A stretch of DNA of 64,000 bases from Robiginitalea sp. (GTDB taxonomy: Bacteria > Bacteroidota > Bacteroidia > Flavobacteriales > Flavobacteriaceae). Location of the stretch: assembly GCA_024642005.1 (NCBI GenBank), contig JAHECA010000004.1, positions 1-64,000 on the forward strand. The letters run 5' to 3'. A program made the position numbers and the translations under genes. Positions 51,877 through 61,512 of the stretch are shown in pieces. Position 1 is the first letter of the stretch, and every line of letters begins with the position of its first letter. Under the pieces are notes generated by a model that saw nothing but the letters and a program-made list of their open reading frames with translations, had not been told where the DNA came from and did no database searches.

Positions 51877-52908
51877 TCAGCCCAGAGCCGTCGACTCCCG
51901 TTCGACCAGGGAAGACGGGATAATTTCGGTGCGGTAGCTTTTGCGGTCGGTTTCATCGTATTCCTGCTCTACTTTTTCGATCAACATCTCGGCGGCCACG
52001 GCGCCCATCCGCTCTCCGTGCTGGGCTACCGAGGTAAGGGAAGGGGAAGCGTAGCGCGACAACAGGCCGTCGGTAAAACCAATAAAGGAAATATCTTCGG
52101 GCACCCGGTATCCCATCCCCTGAGCCAGGCGCATGCCCCTCACGGCAAAAATCTCGTTCACACAAAGCACGGCGTCGAACCGGCGCTCACGGAAAAATGC
52201 TTCGCTCAGGCTTTCCTCCTCGAACTGGTATGGCAACCTGAGGATAAGCGCCTCCTCCACGGGAAGCCCTTCGGCGACCAGGGCCTTCCGGTAACCCTGT
52301 TCCCTTTTGGAGCTCACGTTCAGGTAGCCCTCGGTGGTAAATAGGGCCACATGCCGCTTTCCGCTGCGGATCAGGCGCGCCGTGGCATCGAAGGCGGCCT
52401 GCTCGTCGTCGATGAGCACCTTGTCGCAATCGATCTCGTCGGTTACCCTGTCGAAAAGCACCAGGGGGATGCCCTGTTCGGTTACTTCCCTTAAATGGTT
52501 AAAATCATTCCGTTTTTGGGTTTCGGCCGAAAGCGCCATGATAAAACCGTCGATACTTCCGTTGGCGAGCATTTCCATATTGATCACCTCCTTGTCGAAC
52601 GATTCGTCGGAAACGCAGACAATCACATTGTACCCCTTTTCATTGGCGTACTGCTCAATGCCCCTGAAAACCGTGGTAAAGAAGTGGTGCACGATATCGG
52701 GGATGATCACCCCGATATTCTTGGTGCGCTTGTTCTTGAGGCTGATGGCAATATTGTTGGGCTTGTAGTTGTAGAGCCTAGCAAAGGCCTGCACCTTTTC
52801 CTTGGTGTCCTGGCTAATCTCGTCACTGTTCTTAAGTGCCTTGGAAACTGTGGAAATGGAGACATCCAGTTCCCGGGCGATGTGTTTTAGGGTAATCTTT
52901 TTCTTCAC
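51877..52908 (-). CDS. LacI-family regulator of the maltose locus
   Basis: About 343 residues from a GTG start (VKKKITLKHIARELDVSIS). The helix-turn-helix ITLKHIARELDVSISTVSKA and the hinge YNYKPNNIAISLKNKRTK are followed by the sugar-binding effector domain (IGVIIPDIVHHFFTTVFRGI onward). Family members in Flavobacteria begin MKKKITLKHIA, which is why I choose GTG over two earlier Met; an upstream TTG / TACTTTG pair near 52985-53020 puts transcription after the first. It probably controls susC across the gap through CGAAACCGTTTTCG at 53156. Confidence 0.85.
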   Translation of the reverse strand: MKKKITLKHIARELDVSISTVSKALKNSDEISQDTKEKVQAFARLYNYKPNNIAISLKNKRTKNIGVIIPDIVHHFFTTVFRGIEQYANEKGYNVIVCVSDESFDKEVINMEMLANGSIDGFIMALSAETQKRNDFNHLREVTEQGIPLVLFDRVTDEIDCDKVLIDDEQAAFDATARLIRSGKRHVALFTTEGYLNVSSKREQGYRKALVAEGLPVEEALILRLPYQFEEESLSEAFFRERRFDAVLCVNEIFAVRGMRLAQGMGYRVPEDISFIGFTDGLLSRYASPSLTSVAQHGERMGAVAAEMLIEKVEQEYDETDRKSYRTEIIPSSLVERESTALG

Positions 52909-53030
52909 GACTTGCCTTGGCCTATCTCTACGGATGAAGTTAAGCATAATTTCATTTGCTGGCTGCAGCGGTGCGTCTGACACAAAGTAAAGACCTTTGG
53001 ATATGGGTATTCAAAAAGATTAATGAATGG

Positions 53031-53059
53031 TTGAGAAAACAAAAAAAACTCTATATTTG
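53031..53059 (+). promoter_or_regulatory. Strong promoter of susCD
   Basis: TTG (53031-53033) and a perfect TATATTTG (53052-53059) separated by 18 bp, matching the Bacteroidetes consensus. It leaves an untranslated leader of about 200 nt ahead of the SusC start. Confidence 0.7.
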
Positions 53060-53122
53060 GTCCCAAATTGCTAATTTACACCCCTTTTCTGTATTAATTG
53101 AGCAATCTAACCGACCTGCCTT

Positions 53123-53138
53123 TAATACATTAATACAT
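53123..53138 (+). repeat. Tandem octamer TAATACAT in the susC leader
   Basis: Two back-to-back copies of TAATACAT lie between the susC promoter and the LacI-type operator. Possibly a binding site; function unknown. Confidence 0.4.
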
Positions 53139-53155
53139 TCTGAAAGTTATTAACA

Positions 53156-53169
53156 CGAAACCGTTTTCG
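53156..53169. promoter_or_regulatory. Candidate LacI-type operator
   Basis: CGAAACCGTTTTCG is a near-perfect dyad around a central CG, with one mismatch between CGAAAC and TTTTCG, the usual shape of LacI-family sites. It lies about 90 bp downstream of the predicted susC transcription start, so binding could block elongation. Confidence 0.5.
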
Positions 53170-53264
53170 ATAGCCCCCCATGGCCCGAAAACAGGCATTT
53201 AACATTTTTTTTGCATATTTTGACCCCTTGAATATAATTAACTAAACTCAAAAATCCACTATCT

Positions 53265-56200
53265 ATGAAGATTACGCTACTGAAGAGCTTGCTGCTTGTT
53301 GGAGCATTTTTATGCTTCGGACTTGCGCAGGCGCAAGAAGTATCAGGTACGGTTTCTGATTCCAATGGCCCGCTACCCGGAGCCAGTGTTGTCGTTAAGG
53401 GAACCACCACTGGTACACAGACCGACTTCGACGGGAACTACTCCCTTGAAGTTACGTCTACCGATGCCGTGCTGATTTTCAGCTACATCGGCTATTCCAC
53501 TCAGGAGGTTGCAGTAGGCGGCAGAACTAACATTGACGTTGTTCTGCAAGAAGATGCAACTGCCCTGGACGAAGTGGTAATCATCGGTTACGGCCAGACC
53601 ACTGTGAAAGATGCGACCGGATCCGTTGCTGCGGTTACTTCCAAAGACTTTAACGGCGGTGTAATCGCTTCACCGGAACAATTGATCCAGGGTAAGACTG
53701 CCGGGGTCAACATCCAGCAGGTGAGCGGGGAGCCAGGAGCCGGAATTCAGATCAACATCCGCGGATCGAACTCGGTTCGGGGTAACAACAACCCCCTGTT
53801 CGTTGTAGACGGCGTGCCGCTTTTCGGCCAAAATACGGCAGCCAGTGGAGACACCGGACAAGGTGGGAGCGATGTGGGGAACCCTCTGAACTTCCTCAAC
53901 CCGAACGATATTGAAAGCATGAGCATCCTGAAAGATGCCTCTGCAACCGCTATTTACGGTTCACGGGGTGCCAACGGGGTTGTGATCATCACCACCAAAA
54001 GCGGGAAAGCTGCCAGAGGCGGGGTGCTCGAGTGGTCTTCCAACCTGAGCGTTGCCAAGCCGGTTCGTCAATACGACCTGCTCAACGCCAAGGGCTTCCT
54101 GCAAGCCGTGGAAGATTACGGCGGGAACCCGAACAACGTTAATTACGGGGCTGACACCGATTGGCAGGATGTGGTACTGAGAAATGCCGCTTCTTCCAAC
54201 CACAACCTGGCTTATGCCCGCAGCTACAACGGCGGAAACGTACGCGCCACATTCGGTTACCAGAAGCAATTCGGTGTGGTCGAAAAATCAGATTTTGAGC
54301 GTATCACCGGACGTATCAACGCGGCTCACAAATTTTTCAATGACAGATTGTTGCTGAACCTTCAATCATCTATCAGCCGGGTAAACCAACAGAAAGCGCC
54401 CAATGCGGCCGGCGCCGGCTTCCGGGGCGATATCCTCGGAGCTGCCTACTCCGCCAACCCGACCTGGCCTTCCAGCCCTACTTTCGACGATGGAGGGGGA
54501 CAAATCCAGCCTGCCAACTACCTGGCTGAGACCCAGAACCTCACCCAGACCAACCGCTTGCTGGTCAATGGAAGCGCCGAATACAAATTCACGCAGGAGT
54601 TCAGTGCCAAGGTAAACCTGGGTTACGACAAGTCTGACAGTGAGAATACCTCGGTCCTCTCCTCCAACCTGCAAAACTTCACAGGCATTGAAGGCACCGG
54701 TTTCGGAACCTACAATACCCTGGAGCGCGAGAACAAGACCCTTGAAGCTACCCTGAACTATACCAAGCAGTTCGGAAATTCCAACCTCGACGCTTTGGTA
54801 GGCTACGCTTACCAGGATTTCCGTACCAAGGGCCGGAACGCAGCAGGAAGGGGCTTCTTTACCTCAGAACTGAACGAGATGGCAGCCGACCTGCGCCAGA
54901 CCGTCAACGAGGCTGCCGCCGGCATTACCGGACGCTACCAGCAGTTCTTTTACGGTACCAACACCGGTGGGCTGGTGGTAAACCGCCTGTTCCCGAACGT
55001 GGTTGCCGGAGAGGTTAACCCGCTCAACAGTACCCAGGGCGTATCGGCCGTAACAGCCGATACTTTCGACAACACCGACGAGCTGCAATCGTTCTTCGGC
55101 CGGGTTAACTACAGCTACGCCAACAAATACCTCTTTACCGCCACCATGCGGGCTGACGGTTCTTCCCGTTTCGGCCCTGAGAACCAGTACGGGTTCTTCC
55201 CATCAGGTGCCTTTGCATGGCAGATTGGCGAGGAAGATTTCATGGGCGACAGCATGTCTACCCTGAAATTGCGTCTGGGTGCCGGTATCACCGGTAACCA
55301 GGAAGGTCTCGGATACGGTAACTTCGTAGCCCGTCAGCGTTTCGCCGGCCTGGGCATTAACAACGACAACACGGTAAACCAGAATGGTCTGACCATCGTC
55401 GCTACCGACGTACCCGACCTGAAGTGGGAATCTACACTGAACTTCAACGTAGGTCTTGATTTCGGTTTCAACAACGACCGCTTCAATGGTAGCGTTGACG
55501 TATACCGGAACGAAACCCGCGACCTGATCCTTCAGACTCCTCCTGCAGCGCCTTCTACCAACCCGTTCCAATTCGGTAACGTAGACGCCAGCGTAATCAA
55601 CCAGGGGATTGAGTTCGCTCTGAACTACGATTTCATTCAGACTGAGGACGTAACCTTCTCGGCTGCTTTCAACATCTCGTACAACCAGAATGAGGTTAAG
55701 GATTTCGCAGGTGCCATCAACACAGGAGCCATCAACGGCCCCGGTCTTTCCGGAGCTTTTGCCCAGCGCTTCGAGTCAGGTCAATCGCTGTACTCCTGGT
55801 ACATGGCCAAATTCCTCGGGTTTGACGGCAACGGGAACCCGATCTACGAAGACGTAGACGGCAACGGTGTGGGCGACCCCGATTCTGACAAGCAATTTGT
55901 AGGCGAAGATGCCCTTCCCGACATTACCAGCGGTCTGACCCTGAACTTCCGATACAAGAACTGGGACCTGAGTACTTTCTTCAATGCCCAGTCTGGATTC
56001 TCAGTGTACAACAACACTGCGAACTCCTTCTTCAACGCCGGACAGATCGTTACCGCTCGTAACGTGACTGTGGATGCTGCCAACGCCGGTGAAAACGGTG
56101 GTGCTTCCACTGCGGTTTCAACCCGTTTCCTGGAAAAAGGTGATTTTGTTCGTTTCCAAAACGCAACCCTGGGGTACAATGTGCCTCTAAGTGGTGAGGG

Positions 56201-56390
56201 AGCCTTTAAAACCCTGCGTTTCTCCCTTACCGGGCAGAACATCTTCCTGATTACCGACTACAGCGGTATCGATCCGGAGGTTACGGTTCAGACCGGACAG
56301 CTCGGTTCAGGTGTTCCGACAAGGGGTATCGACTGGTCAGCCTTCCCGAACCCAAGGACTGTTACTTTTGGTATTAACGCCTCATTTTAA
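53265..56390 (+). CDS. susC: SusC/RagA-type TonB-dependent outer-membrane transporter
   Basis: Imports maltodextrins across the outer membrane with SusD as lid. The 1041-residue product has a signal peptide (LLVGAFLCFGLAQAQ), a carboxypeptidase-regulatory-like domain (about 25-105, VSGTVSDSNGPLPGASVVVK), the TonB plug (about 110-235, with DEVVIIGYGQTTVKDATGSV and the plug end SILKDASATAIYGSRGANGV) and a 22-strand barrel to the C-terminal TVTFGINASF. The final Phe is the usual outer-membrane sorting residue. Sugar specificity is inferred from the divergent maltose genes. susD follows 19 bp downstream. Confidence 0.9.
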   Translation: MKITLLKSLLLVGAFLCFGLAQAQEVSGTVSDSNGPLPGASVVVKGTTTGTQTDFDGNYSLEVTSTDAVLIFSYIGYSTQEVAVGGRTNIDVVLQEDATALDEVVIIGYGQTTVKDATGSVAAVTSKDFNGGVIASPEQLIQGKTAGVNIQQVSGEPGAGIQINIRGSNSVRGNNNPLFVVDGVPLFGQNTAASGDTGQGGSDVGNPLNFLNPNDIESMSILKDASATAIYGSRGANGVVIITTKSGKAARGGVLEWSSNLSVAKPVRQYDLLNAKGFLQAVEDYGGNPNNVNYGADTDWQDVVLRNAASSNHNLAYARSYNGGNVRATFGYQKQFGVVEKSDFERITGRINAAHKFFNDRLLLNLQSSISRVNQQKAPNAAGAGFRGDILGAAYSANPTWPSSPTFDDGGGQIQPANYLAETQNLTQTNRLLVNGSAEYKFTQEFSAKVNLGYDKSDSENTSVLSSNLQNFTGIEGTGFGTYNTLERENKTLEATLNYTKQFGNSNLDALVGYAYQDFRTKGRNAAGRGFFTSELNEMAADLRQTVNEAAAGITGRYQQFFYGTNTGGLVVNRLFPNVVAGEVNPLNSTQGVSAVTADTFDNTDELQSFFGRVNYSYANKYLFTATMRADGSSRFGPENQYGFFPSGAFAWQIGEEDFMGDSMSTLKLRLGAGITGNQEGLGYGNFVARQRFAGLGINNDNTVNQNGLTIVATDVPDLKWESTLNFNVGLDFGFNNDRFNGSVDVYRNETRDLILQTPPAAPSTNPFQFGNVDASVINQGIEFALNYDFIQTEDVTFSAAFNISYNQNEVKDFAGAINTGAINGPGLSGAFAQRFESGQSLYSWYMAKFLGFDGNGNPIYEDVDGNGVGDPDSDKQFVGEDALPDITSGLTLNFRYKNWDLSTFFNAQSGFSVYNNTANSFFNAGQIVTARNVTVDAANAGENGGASTAVSTRFLEKGDFVRFQNATLGYNVPLSGEGAFKTLRFSLTGQNIFLITDYSGIDPEVTVQTGQLGSGVPTRGIDWSAFPNPRTVTFGINASF

Positions 56391-56409
56391 TTAAAAAAAA
56401 TTGTCTATC

Positions 56410-58029
56410 ATGAAAAGAATTCTGAAGCATTTAACTATATCCTTGCTTGCGGTTTTCGCCCTTGGATCTTGCTCCAACCTGGAAATTCAGGAAACGGATT
56501 CCTTCATCAGTGAAGGATTCCAGGGGCTCGAAGATCCGGCTTCCGCCTTGGATCAGTTATACAACAACGTTTACGGGCAATGGGCCGATCAGGCCAACCG
56601 TTACGCCCTTTACGAAGTAACCACCGACGCCCTGCTGGTTCCGACCCGGGGTGCCGACTGGGGTGACAACGGTCGCTGGAGGAAACTCCACCAGCACGAG
56701 TGGGGCCTTGAGGAAACCGACATCCTGACCCCCTTCGACCAGTACAACTCAGATCAGCTGCTGGCTTCCCAGATCCTGGACAGCCGCAGCGGGGCTACTT
56801 CTGAAGTAGCCGCCCAGGCCAGTTTCCTGCGTGCGTACTCTATGTTTACTGTACTGGACCTCTTTGGCCAGGTGCCTTACCGCGACACCCAGCTTTCTTC
56901 TTCCACCGTACCGGAAGTACTGTCTGGAGCCGCAGCCGTTGATTTCATACTGAGCGATCTGGATAACGCCATCTCTGGCCTGCCTTCCGTACAGGCCGGT
57001 ACCGGCGACCTGAAGCGCGCTACCAAAGCTGCCGCCCGACTGCTCAAAGCCAAGGTGTTGCTCAACCGCCACATCTATGACAACCAGCTCACCGGCGGAG
57101 GCGGGACTCCCGCTGCCGGCGACATGCAGGAAGTGATCAACCTGGTAGACGCCATCGATGGCGATGGCTATGCCCTGCAGGCAGGCTACTTCGAGATTTT
57201 CGAATCGTCTGCCGATACCGAAACCATCTGGTGGGGTACTGCAGGAGTGGGCAACCGTATCTTCAACGGACTGCACTACAACTCTACCGGCCTCGGCGGT
57301 GGTGGTTGGAACGGTTTCTCAACCCTGGCTGAGTACTATGACCTCTTCGAAGGAGATGCCAACCAGAACCGCTACGAAAGCGACCTGGAAAGCGCCCAGA
57401 TCGACGGTCAGGAAGAGCGCCGCGGTGGTGTGCCTAACATCGGTGTGACTTTCTCAGGCGCTGCCGGAACGTCAGACAACGGTGGATTCGAAGACGGTTC
57501 GAACGTTGGGAACGGCTTCCTCGTAGGTCAGCAGTACGGCCTGGCAGGCAACGCCCTGCAAGACCGTCAGGGCCAGCCCCTGGTCTTCTCCCGCGAATTC
57601 GAGGACGGAGACGGCAACCCCAGCCTGATCAACAACGATGAGAAAACCGGTATCCGGGTAATGAAATACAACCCGCGTTTCGGAGGCGGCTTCGAGGGAC
57701 ACAACCTGATGCTGCGCTATGCCGATGCTTATCTGATGCGTGCCGAGGCCCGTCTGCGCAGCGGTGGAGACCCCACTGCTGAGGTGAATGCCCTGCGCGT
57801 GCTGCGCGGCGCCACTCCCCTGGCCAGCGTTACGGAATCAGCCCTGCTGGACGAGCGCGGTCGCGAACTGTACGCAGAAGGCTGGAGGCGGAACGACATG
57901 ATCCGTTTCGGTCAGTACCTGCGCAACTGGGAATTCAAAGGAGACACAGACGCCAAGCGCCTGCTGTTCCCCATCCCGCTGCCGCAGCTGCTCGCCAACC
58001 CGAACCTGCAACAGAACCCCGGGTACTAA
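56410..58029 (+). CDS. susD: SusD/RagB-family starch-binding lipoprotein
   Basis: Surface glycan-binding partner of SusC. About 539 residues from MKRILKHLTISLLAVFALGS with the lipid Cys after SLLAVFALGS (CSNLEIQETD). The SusD fold appears as QASFLRAYSMFTVLDLFGQV (TPR-like helices), LKRATKAAARLLKAKVLLNR and the C-terminal RYADAYLMRAEARLRSGGDP, then ELYAEGWRRNDMIRFGQYL and LLFPIPLPQLLANPNLQQNP. Translation starts at the ATG, not the TTG three codons earlier. A terminator follows at once, so susC and susD form a two-gene unit without SusE or SusF. Confidence 0.92.
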   Translation: MKRILKHLTISLLAVFALGSCSNLEIQETDSFISEGFQGLEDPASALDQLYNNVYGQWADQANRYALYEVTTDALLVPTRGADWGDNGRWRKLHQHEWGLEETDILTPFDQYNSDQLLASQILDSRSGATSEVAAQASFLRAYSMFTVLDLFGQVPYRDTQLSSSTVPEVLSGAAAVDFILSDLDNAISGLPSVQAGTGDLKRATKAAARLLKAKVLLNRHIYDNQLTGGGGTPAAGDMQEVINLVDAIDGDGYALQAGYFEIFESSADTETIWWGTAGVGNRIFNGLHYNSTGLGGGGWNGFSTLAEYYDLFEGDANQNRYESDLESAQIDGQEERRGGVPNIGVTFSGAAGTSDNGGFEDGSNVGNGFLVGQQYGLAGNALQDRQGQPLVFSREFEDGDGNPSLINNDEKTGIRVMKYNPRFGGGFEGHNLMLRYADAYLMRAEARLRSGGDPTAEVNALRVLRGATPLASVTESALLDERGRELYAEGWRRNDMIRFGQYLRNWEFKGDTDAKRLLFPIPLPQLLANPNLQQNPGY

Positions 58030-58052
58030 CCCCCCGGAAAACAACTGCAAAG

Positions 58053-58086
58053 AAAGCTGCCCAACCGGGCAGCTTTTTTTGTTTTC
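58053..58086 (+). terminator. Intrinsic terminator after susD
   Basis: 10-bp stem AAAGCTGCCC with GGGCAGCTTT, AACC loop and a following T-run. Confidence 0.88.
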
Positions 58087-58217
58087 ATACCCTTCACGCC
58101 ACAAGGACTAATGAAATATTAACGAGAGTAAAGATTTGGTAAAAACCCCGGGGAATGCCCGGTAGTATTACCCCCTAACCATGCAATTAATGTATTTTAG
58201 CACCCTGTTTTGGGGGA

Positions 58218-61200
58218 ATGAGAGAGCTCTGTTTATTTTGGCTGCTTACCGTGTATCTGGCCGGATGCCAGAACACCCCGTCCTACCTGTTAAGCGAAGT
58301 GGATCCTTCCGACAGCGGGCTTACCTTCAGCAACCAACTCCGCGAAAGCCCCGAACTGAACATCCTGAATTACCTGTATTACTATAACGGGGCGGGCGTA
58401 CTGGCAGCCGACTTTAACGGGGATAATTTGCCCGACCTATACCTGGCCGCCAACCAGCAACCCGATGCCCTGTACCTGAACCGGGGCGGGATGCATTTTG
58501 AGGACGTTACGGCAAGCACCGGCATCTCCAATGCCGACGGCTGGACCACTGGTGTAACCCATGCCGATGTAAACGGCGACGGCCTGTTAGACCTCTACAT
58601 CTGCAAGGCAGCCGGGTACAGGGCCCTGAAAGGCCGGAACCTGCTCTATATAAACCAGGGCCTGTCGCCAGAGGGCATACCCCAATTCCGGGAAATGGGC
58701 GCCGATTACGGCCTGGATTTTTCAGGACTGTCGACCCAGTCGGCCTTTTTTGATTACGATCTCGACGGCGACCTGGATATGTTTCTGCTCAACCACTCGG
58801 TCCACCCGAACCGCACTTACGGGAAAGGCTCACAGCGTGAAGGCTACGACCCCTTGTCTGGCGACCGCCTGTACCGGAACGACGGGGGGCATTTCACCGA
58901 TGTTAGCGGTGAAGCCGGCATCTTTCAGGGGAAAGCCGGGTATGGCCTGGGCCTGGGCATCGGCGACCTCAACAATGACGGATACCCAGACATCTACGTA
59001 GGGAACGATTTCTTCGAAAACGACTACCTGTACCTGAACCAGGGCAACGGCACATTCCGCGAAGCCATTTCTGCAGCAGACCCGTCCATCGGCCACACCA
59101 CCCACTACAGCATGGGCAACGACCTTGCCGACATAAACAACGACGGGCTGCCCGATATCGTCTCCCTCGATATGCTGCCCGAAGATCTGGTTACCTATAA
59201 AACTTCGGGGCTGGAATACGGCTACCCCATTTACCAGCAGTACCTGCGACACGGCTATGCCCCCCAGTACATGCAAAACACCCTGCAGCTCAACCTGGGG
59301 GGTGGGCGCTTCTCTGAGATCGGATTTTTGGGTGGCCTGGCCGCGACAGAATGGTCGTGGGGTTCTTTGATGGCCGATTTCGACAACGACGGGTTCAAAG
59401 ACGTCTTTATCAGCAATGGAATTAAGGGGGCGACCAACGATATGGACTACATGAACTTCATCGCCAATGAAGACATCCAACGCCGCATTGACCAGGGCAT
59501 GCAAGACACAGACTTGCCGCTCACCCGGGAAATTCCGTCCAAAAAAGTGCCGAATTACATTTTCCGGAACAACGGAGATTTGAGCTTTTCCGACATGACC
59601 GGCACCTGGATGGCCTCGCGCCCGTCGTACAGCAATGGGTGCGCCTATGCCGACCTGGACGGGGACGGCGATCTCGACCTCGTGATAAACCAGGTAGACG
59701 AAACGGCCTCCCTCCTCCAAAATAATGCTGCCCCCGGGTCTTCCCTGGAAATCCGTTTCGAAGGGGCTGGCCTGAATACGAAGGGGATAGGGGCAAAGGT
59801 TCTCGCTTACGCCGGCCACCAGGTCATTGCCCAGGAAAACAACCCGGCCCGCGGCTACCTGTCGGCTGTCCCCCCCACCCTGCACCTGGGCCTGGGCGGG
59901 GCAACCCTGCTCGATTCTCTGGTCGTAATCTGGCCCGGGGGTGCCTGGCAGACCCTGAAGGACCTGCCTGCCAAAGGGACCCTGGAAGTGCGTCAGGCAG
60001 ATGCCACCGGGCGGTACTACCCCTCCCCTGCCAACCTTCCTCAGTCACAGTGGGCCCTAAACGATTCGCTGGTGCCATTCAGGCATCTTGAAAACATCAG
60101 TCTCGATTTTGACCGCGAACCCCTTATCGTCTTTGCCGGGTCCAACCAGGGGCCAGCCGTTGCGGTGGCCGACCTGAACCGCGACGGGCTCGACGATTTC
60201 TTTATTTGCGGGGCCAAGCGCCAGGCCTCCGCCCTTTTCCTGCAAGAAGCCGGCGGCCGATTTGAGCCGACTCAGCAAAACCTTTTTGAGACCGACGCCC
60301 TCAGGGAAGATACCGCTCCCCTCTTTTTTGATGCCGACGGGGACGGCTGGACAGACCTGCTGGTTGCCAGCGGAGGGAACGAATTCCGCGACGGGGAACC
60401 GTTGCAACCCCGCCTGTACCTGAACAAAAATGGCCTGCTGGCGCCCCCGGCACCCCTCCTGGAAGGGGTAATCCTGAATGCCTCCGGAGCCGATGCCCTC
60501 GATTTCGACAGCGACGGCGACTCCGACCTGTTGCTAACAGCCGATGCCGTGCCGGGCTCTTTTGGGGAAACGCCCCGACATTACCTGCTGATAAACGACG
60601 GTTCAGGGCATTTTAGGGATGCAACGGAACAGCACCTTCCTGCCCTGCTCGACTTCGGGGCGATTAGCGGGGTTGTCTGGGCCGACCTCGATGGAGACAC
60701 CCAGCCTGAACTGACGGTGGCCGGGCCCTGGTCTGCAGTGGCTGTTTTCAAACGGGAAGGATCGGTATGGCGCCGGATGCAGGGCAACGGCCTCGATCAG
60801 ACCGAAGGCTGGTGGAATGCCCTGAAAGCTGCCGATATGGATGGAGACGGAGACCTCGACCTGTTGGCGGCAAACTGGGGGCTCAACAGCAAATTCCGGG
60901 CTTCACCCGAAAAGCCCGTACGGCTGTATCGGGCCGATTTTGACGGGAATGGTTCTGTGGAGCCCCTGGTGACCTATTACCACAATGGGGTAGAGACCCC
61001 CTTTGCCTCCCGAGACGAACTGGCCAAGCAAATGCCCTTTTTGAACAAGAAATACCGAAGCTACGAAGCCTTTGCCCGGGCCAGCCTGGCCGAGGTTTTC
61101 GGGCCGGAAGCCCTGGAAGCCTCAATCCGCAAGGAAGCTGTCGAACTGGCGAGCTGCATTTTCCTGAACGATGGAAAAGGGCATTTTGAGAAAAAGCCGC

Positions 61201-61511
61201 TGCCGCGCATAGCCCAGGCATCGGTCTTGTACGATTTCGGGATTGCCGACTTCGACGGGGATGGCAGGCCCGACTTGTTCCCGGTGGGGAATCTGTTTCA
61301 AATCAGCACCCAACTGGGGCGGCTGGATGCGATCAATGGCTTAATTTTGCACAACGCAGGAAACGGGGACTTTACATGGGACAGCCAGCTAACCGCTCCC
61401 TTGTCGGGCGCATGCCGGACGATAGATACCCTCCGGATAGCCGGATCAAAAACATACATCATAACCCGGAACGACGACTCCCCCGTTTTCCTGACCCAAG
61501 TTAAACAGTGA
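58218..61511 (+). CDS. VCBS/FG-GAP repeat lipoprotein with ASPIC/UnbV domain
   Basis: A 1097-residue lipoprotein (CLFWLLTVYLAGCQN) packed with calcium-binding loops of the form D-x-D/N-x-D-G-x-x-D: DFNGDNLPDLYL, DVNGDGLLDLYI, DLNNDGYPDIYV, DINNDGLPDIVS, DFDNDGFKDVFI, DLDGDGDLDLVI, DADGDGWTDLLV, DMDGDGDLDLLA and DFDGDGRPDLFP, at least a dozen in all. These build one or two integrin-like propellers. An ASPIC/UnbV segment is seen at about 510-600 (NTKGIGAKVLAYAG, LDSLVVIWPGG). No enzyme site is visible, so surface binding is likely. It is followed 1 bp later by a second protein of the same kind. Confidence 0.85.
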   Translation: MRELCLFWLLTVYLAGCQNTPSYLLSEVDPSDSGLTFSNQLRESPELNILNYLYYYNGAGVLAADFNGDNLPDLYLAANQQPDALYLNRGGMHFEDVTASTGISNADGWTTGVTHADVNGDGLLDLYICKAAGYRALKGRNLLYINQGLSPEGIPQFREMGADYGLDFSGLSTQSAFFDYDLDGDLDMFLLNHSVHPNRTYGKGSQREGYDPLSGDRLYRNDGGHFTDVSGEAGIFQGKAGYGLGLGIGDLNNDGYPDIYVGNDFFENDYLYLNQGNGTFREAISAADPSIGHTTHYSMGNDLADINNDGLPDIVSLDMLPEDLVTYKTSGLEYGYPIYQQYLRHGYAPQYMQNTLQLNLGGGRFSEIGFLGGLAATEWSWGSLMADFDNDGFKDVFISNGIKGATNDMDYMNFIANEDIQRRIDQGMQDTDLPLTREIPSKKVPNYIFRNNGDLSFSDMTGTWMASRPSYSNGCAYADLDGDGDLDLVINQVDETASLLQNNAAPGSSLEIRFEGAGLNTKGIGAKVLAYAGHQVIAQENNPARGYLSAVPPTLHLGLGGATLLDSLVVIWPGGAWQTLKDLPAKGTLEVRQADATGRYYPSPANLPQSQWALNDSLVPFRHLENISLDFDREPLIVFAGSNQGPAVAVADLNRDGLDDFFICGAKRQASALFLQEAGGRFEPTQQNLFETDALREDTAPLFFDADGDGWTDLLVASGGNEFRDGEPLQPRLYLNKNGLLAPPAPLLEGVILNASGADALDFDSDGDSDLLLTADAVPGSFGETPRHYLLINDGSGHFRDATEQHLPALLDFGAISGVVWADLDGDTQPELTVAGPWSAVAVFKREGSVWRRMQGNGLDQTEGWWNALKAADMDGDGDLDLLAANWGLNSKFRASPEKPVRLYRADFDGNGSVEPLVTYYHNGVETPFASRDELAKQMPFLNKKYRSYEAFARASLAEVFGPEALEASIRKEAVELASCIFLNDGKGHFEKKPLPRIAQASVLYDFGIADFDGDGRPDLFPVGNLFQISTQLGRLDAINGLILHNAGNGDFTWDSQLTAPLSGACRTIDTLRIAGSKTYIITRNDDSPVFLTQVKQ

Positions 61512-61512
61512 C

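Noticed and set aside
52956-53153. 65-residue gene in the LacI-susC gap
   Set aside because: It overlaps the regulator's 5' end, the promoter and the AT-rich leader; no family pattern.
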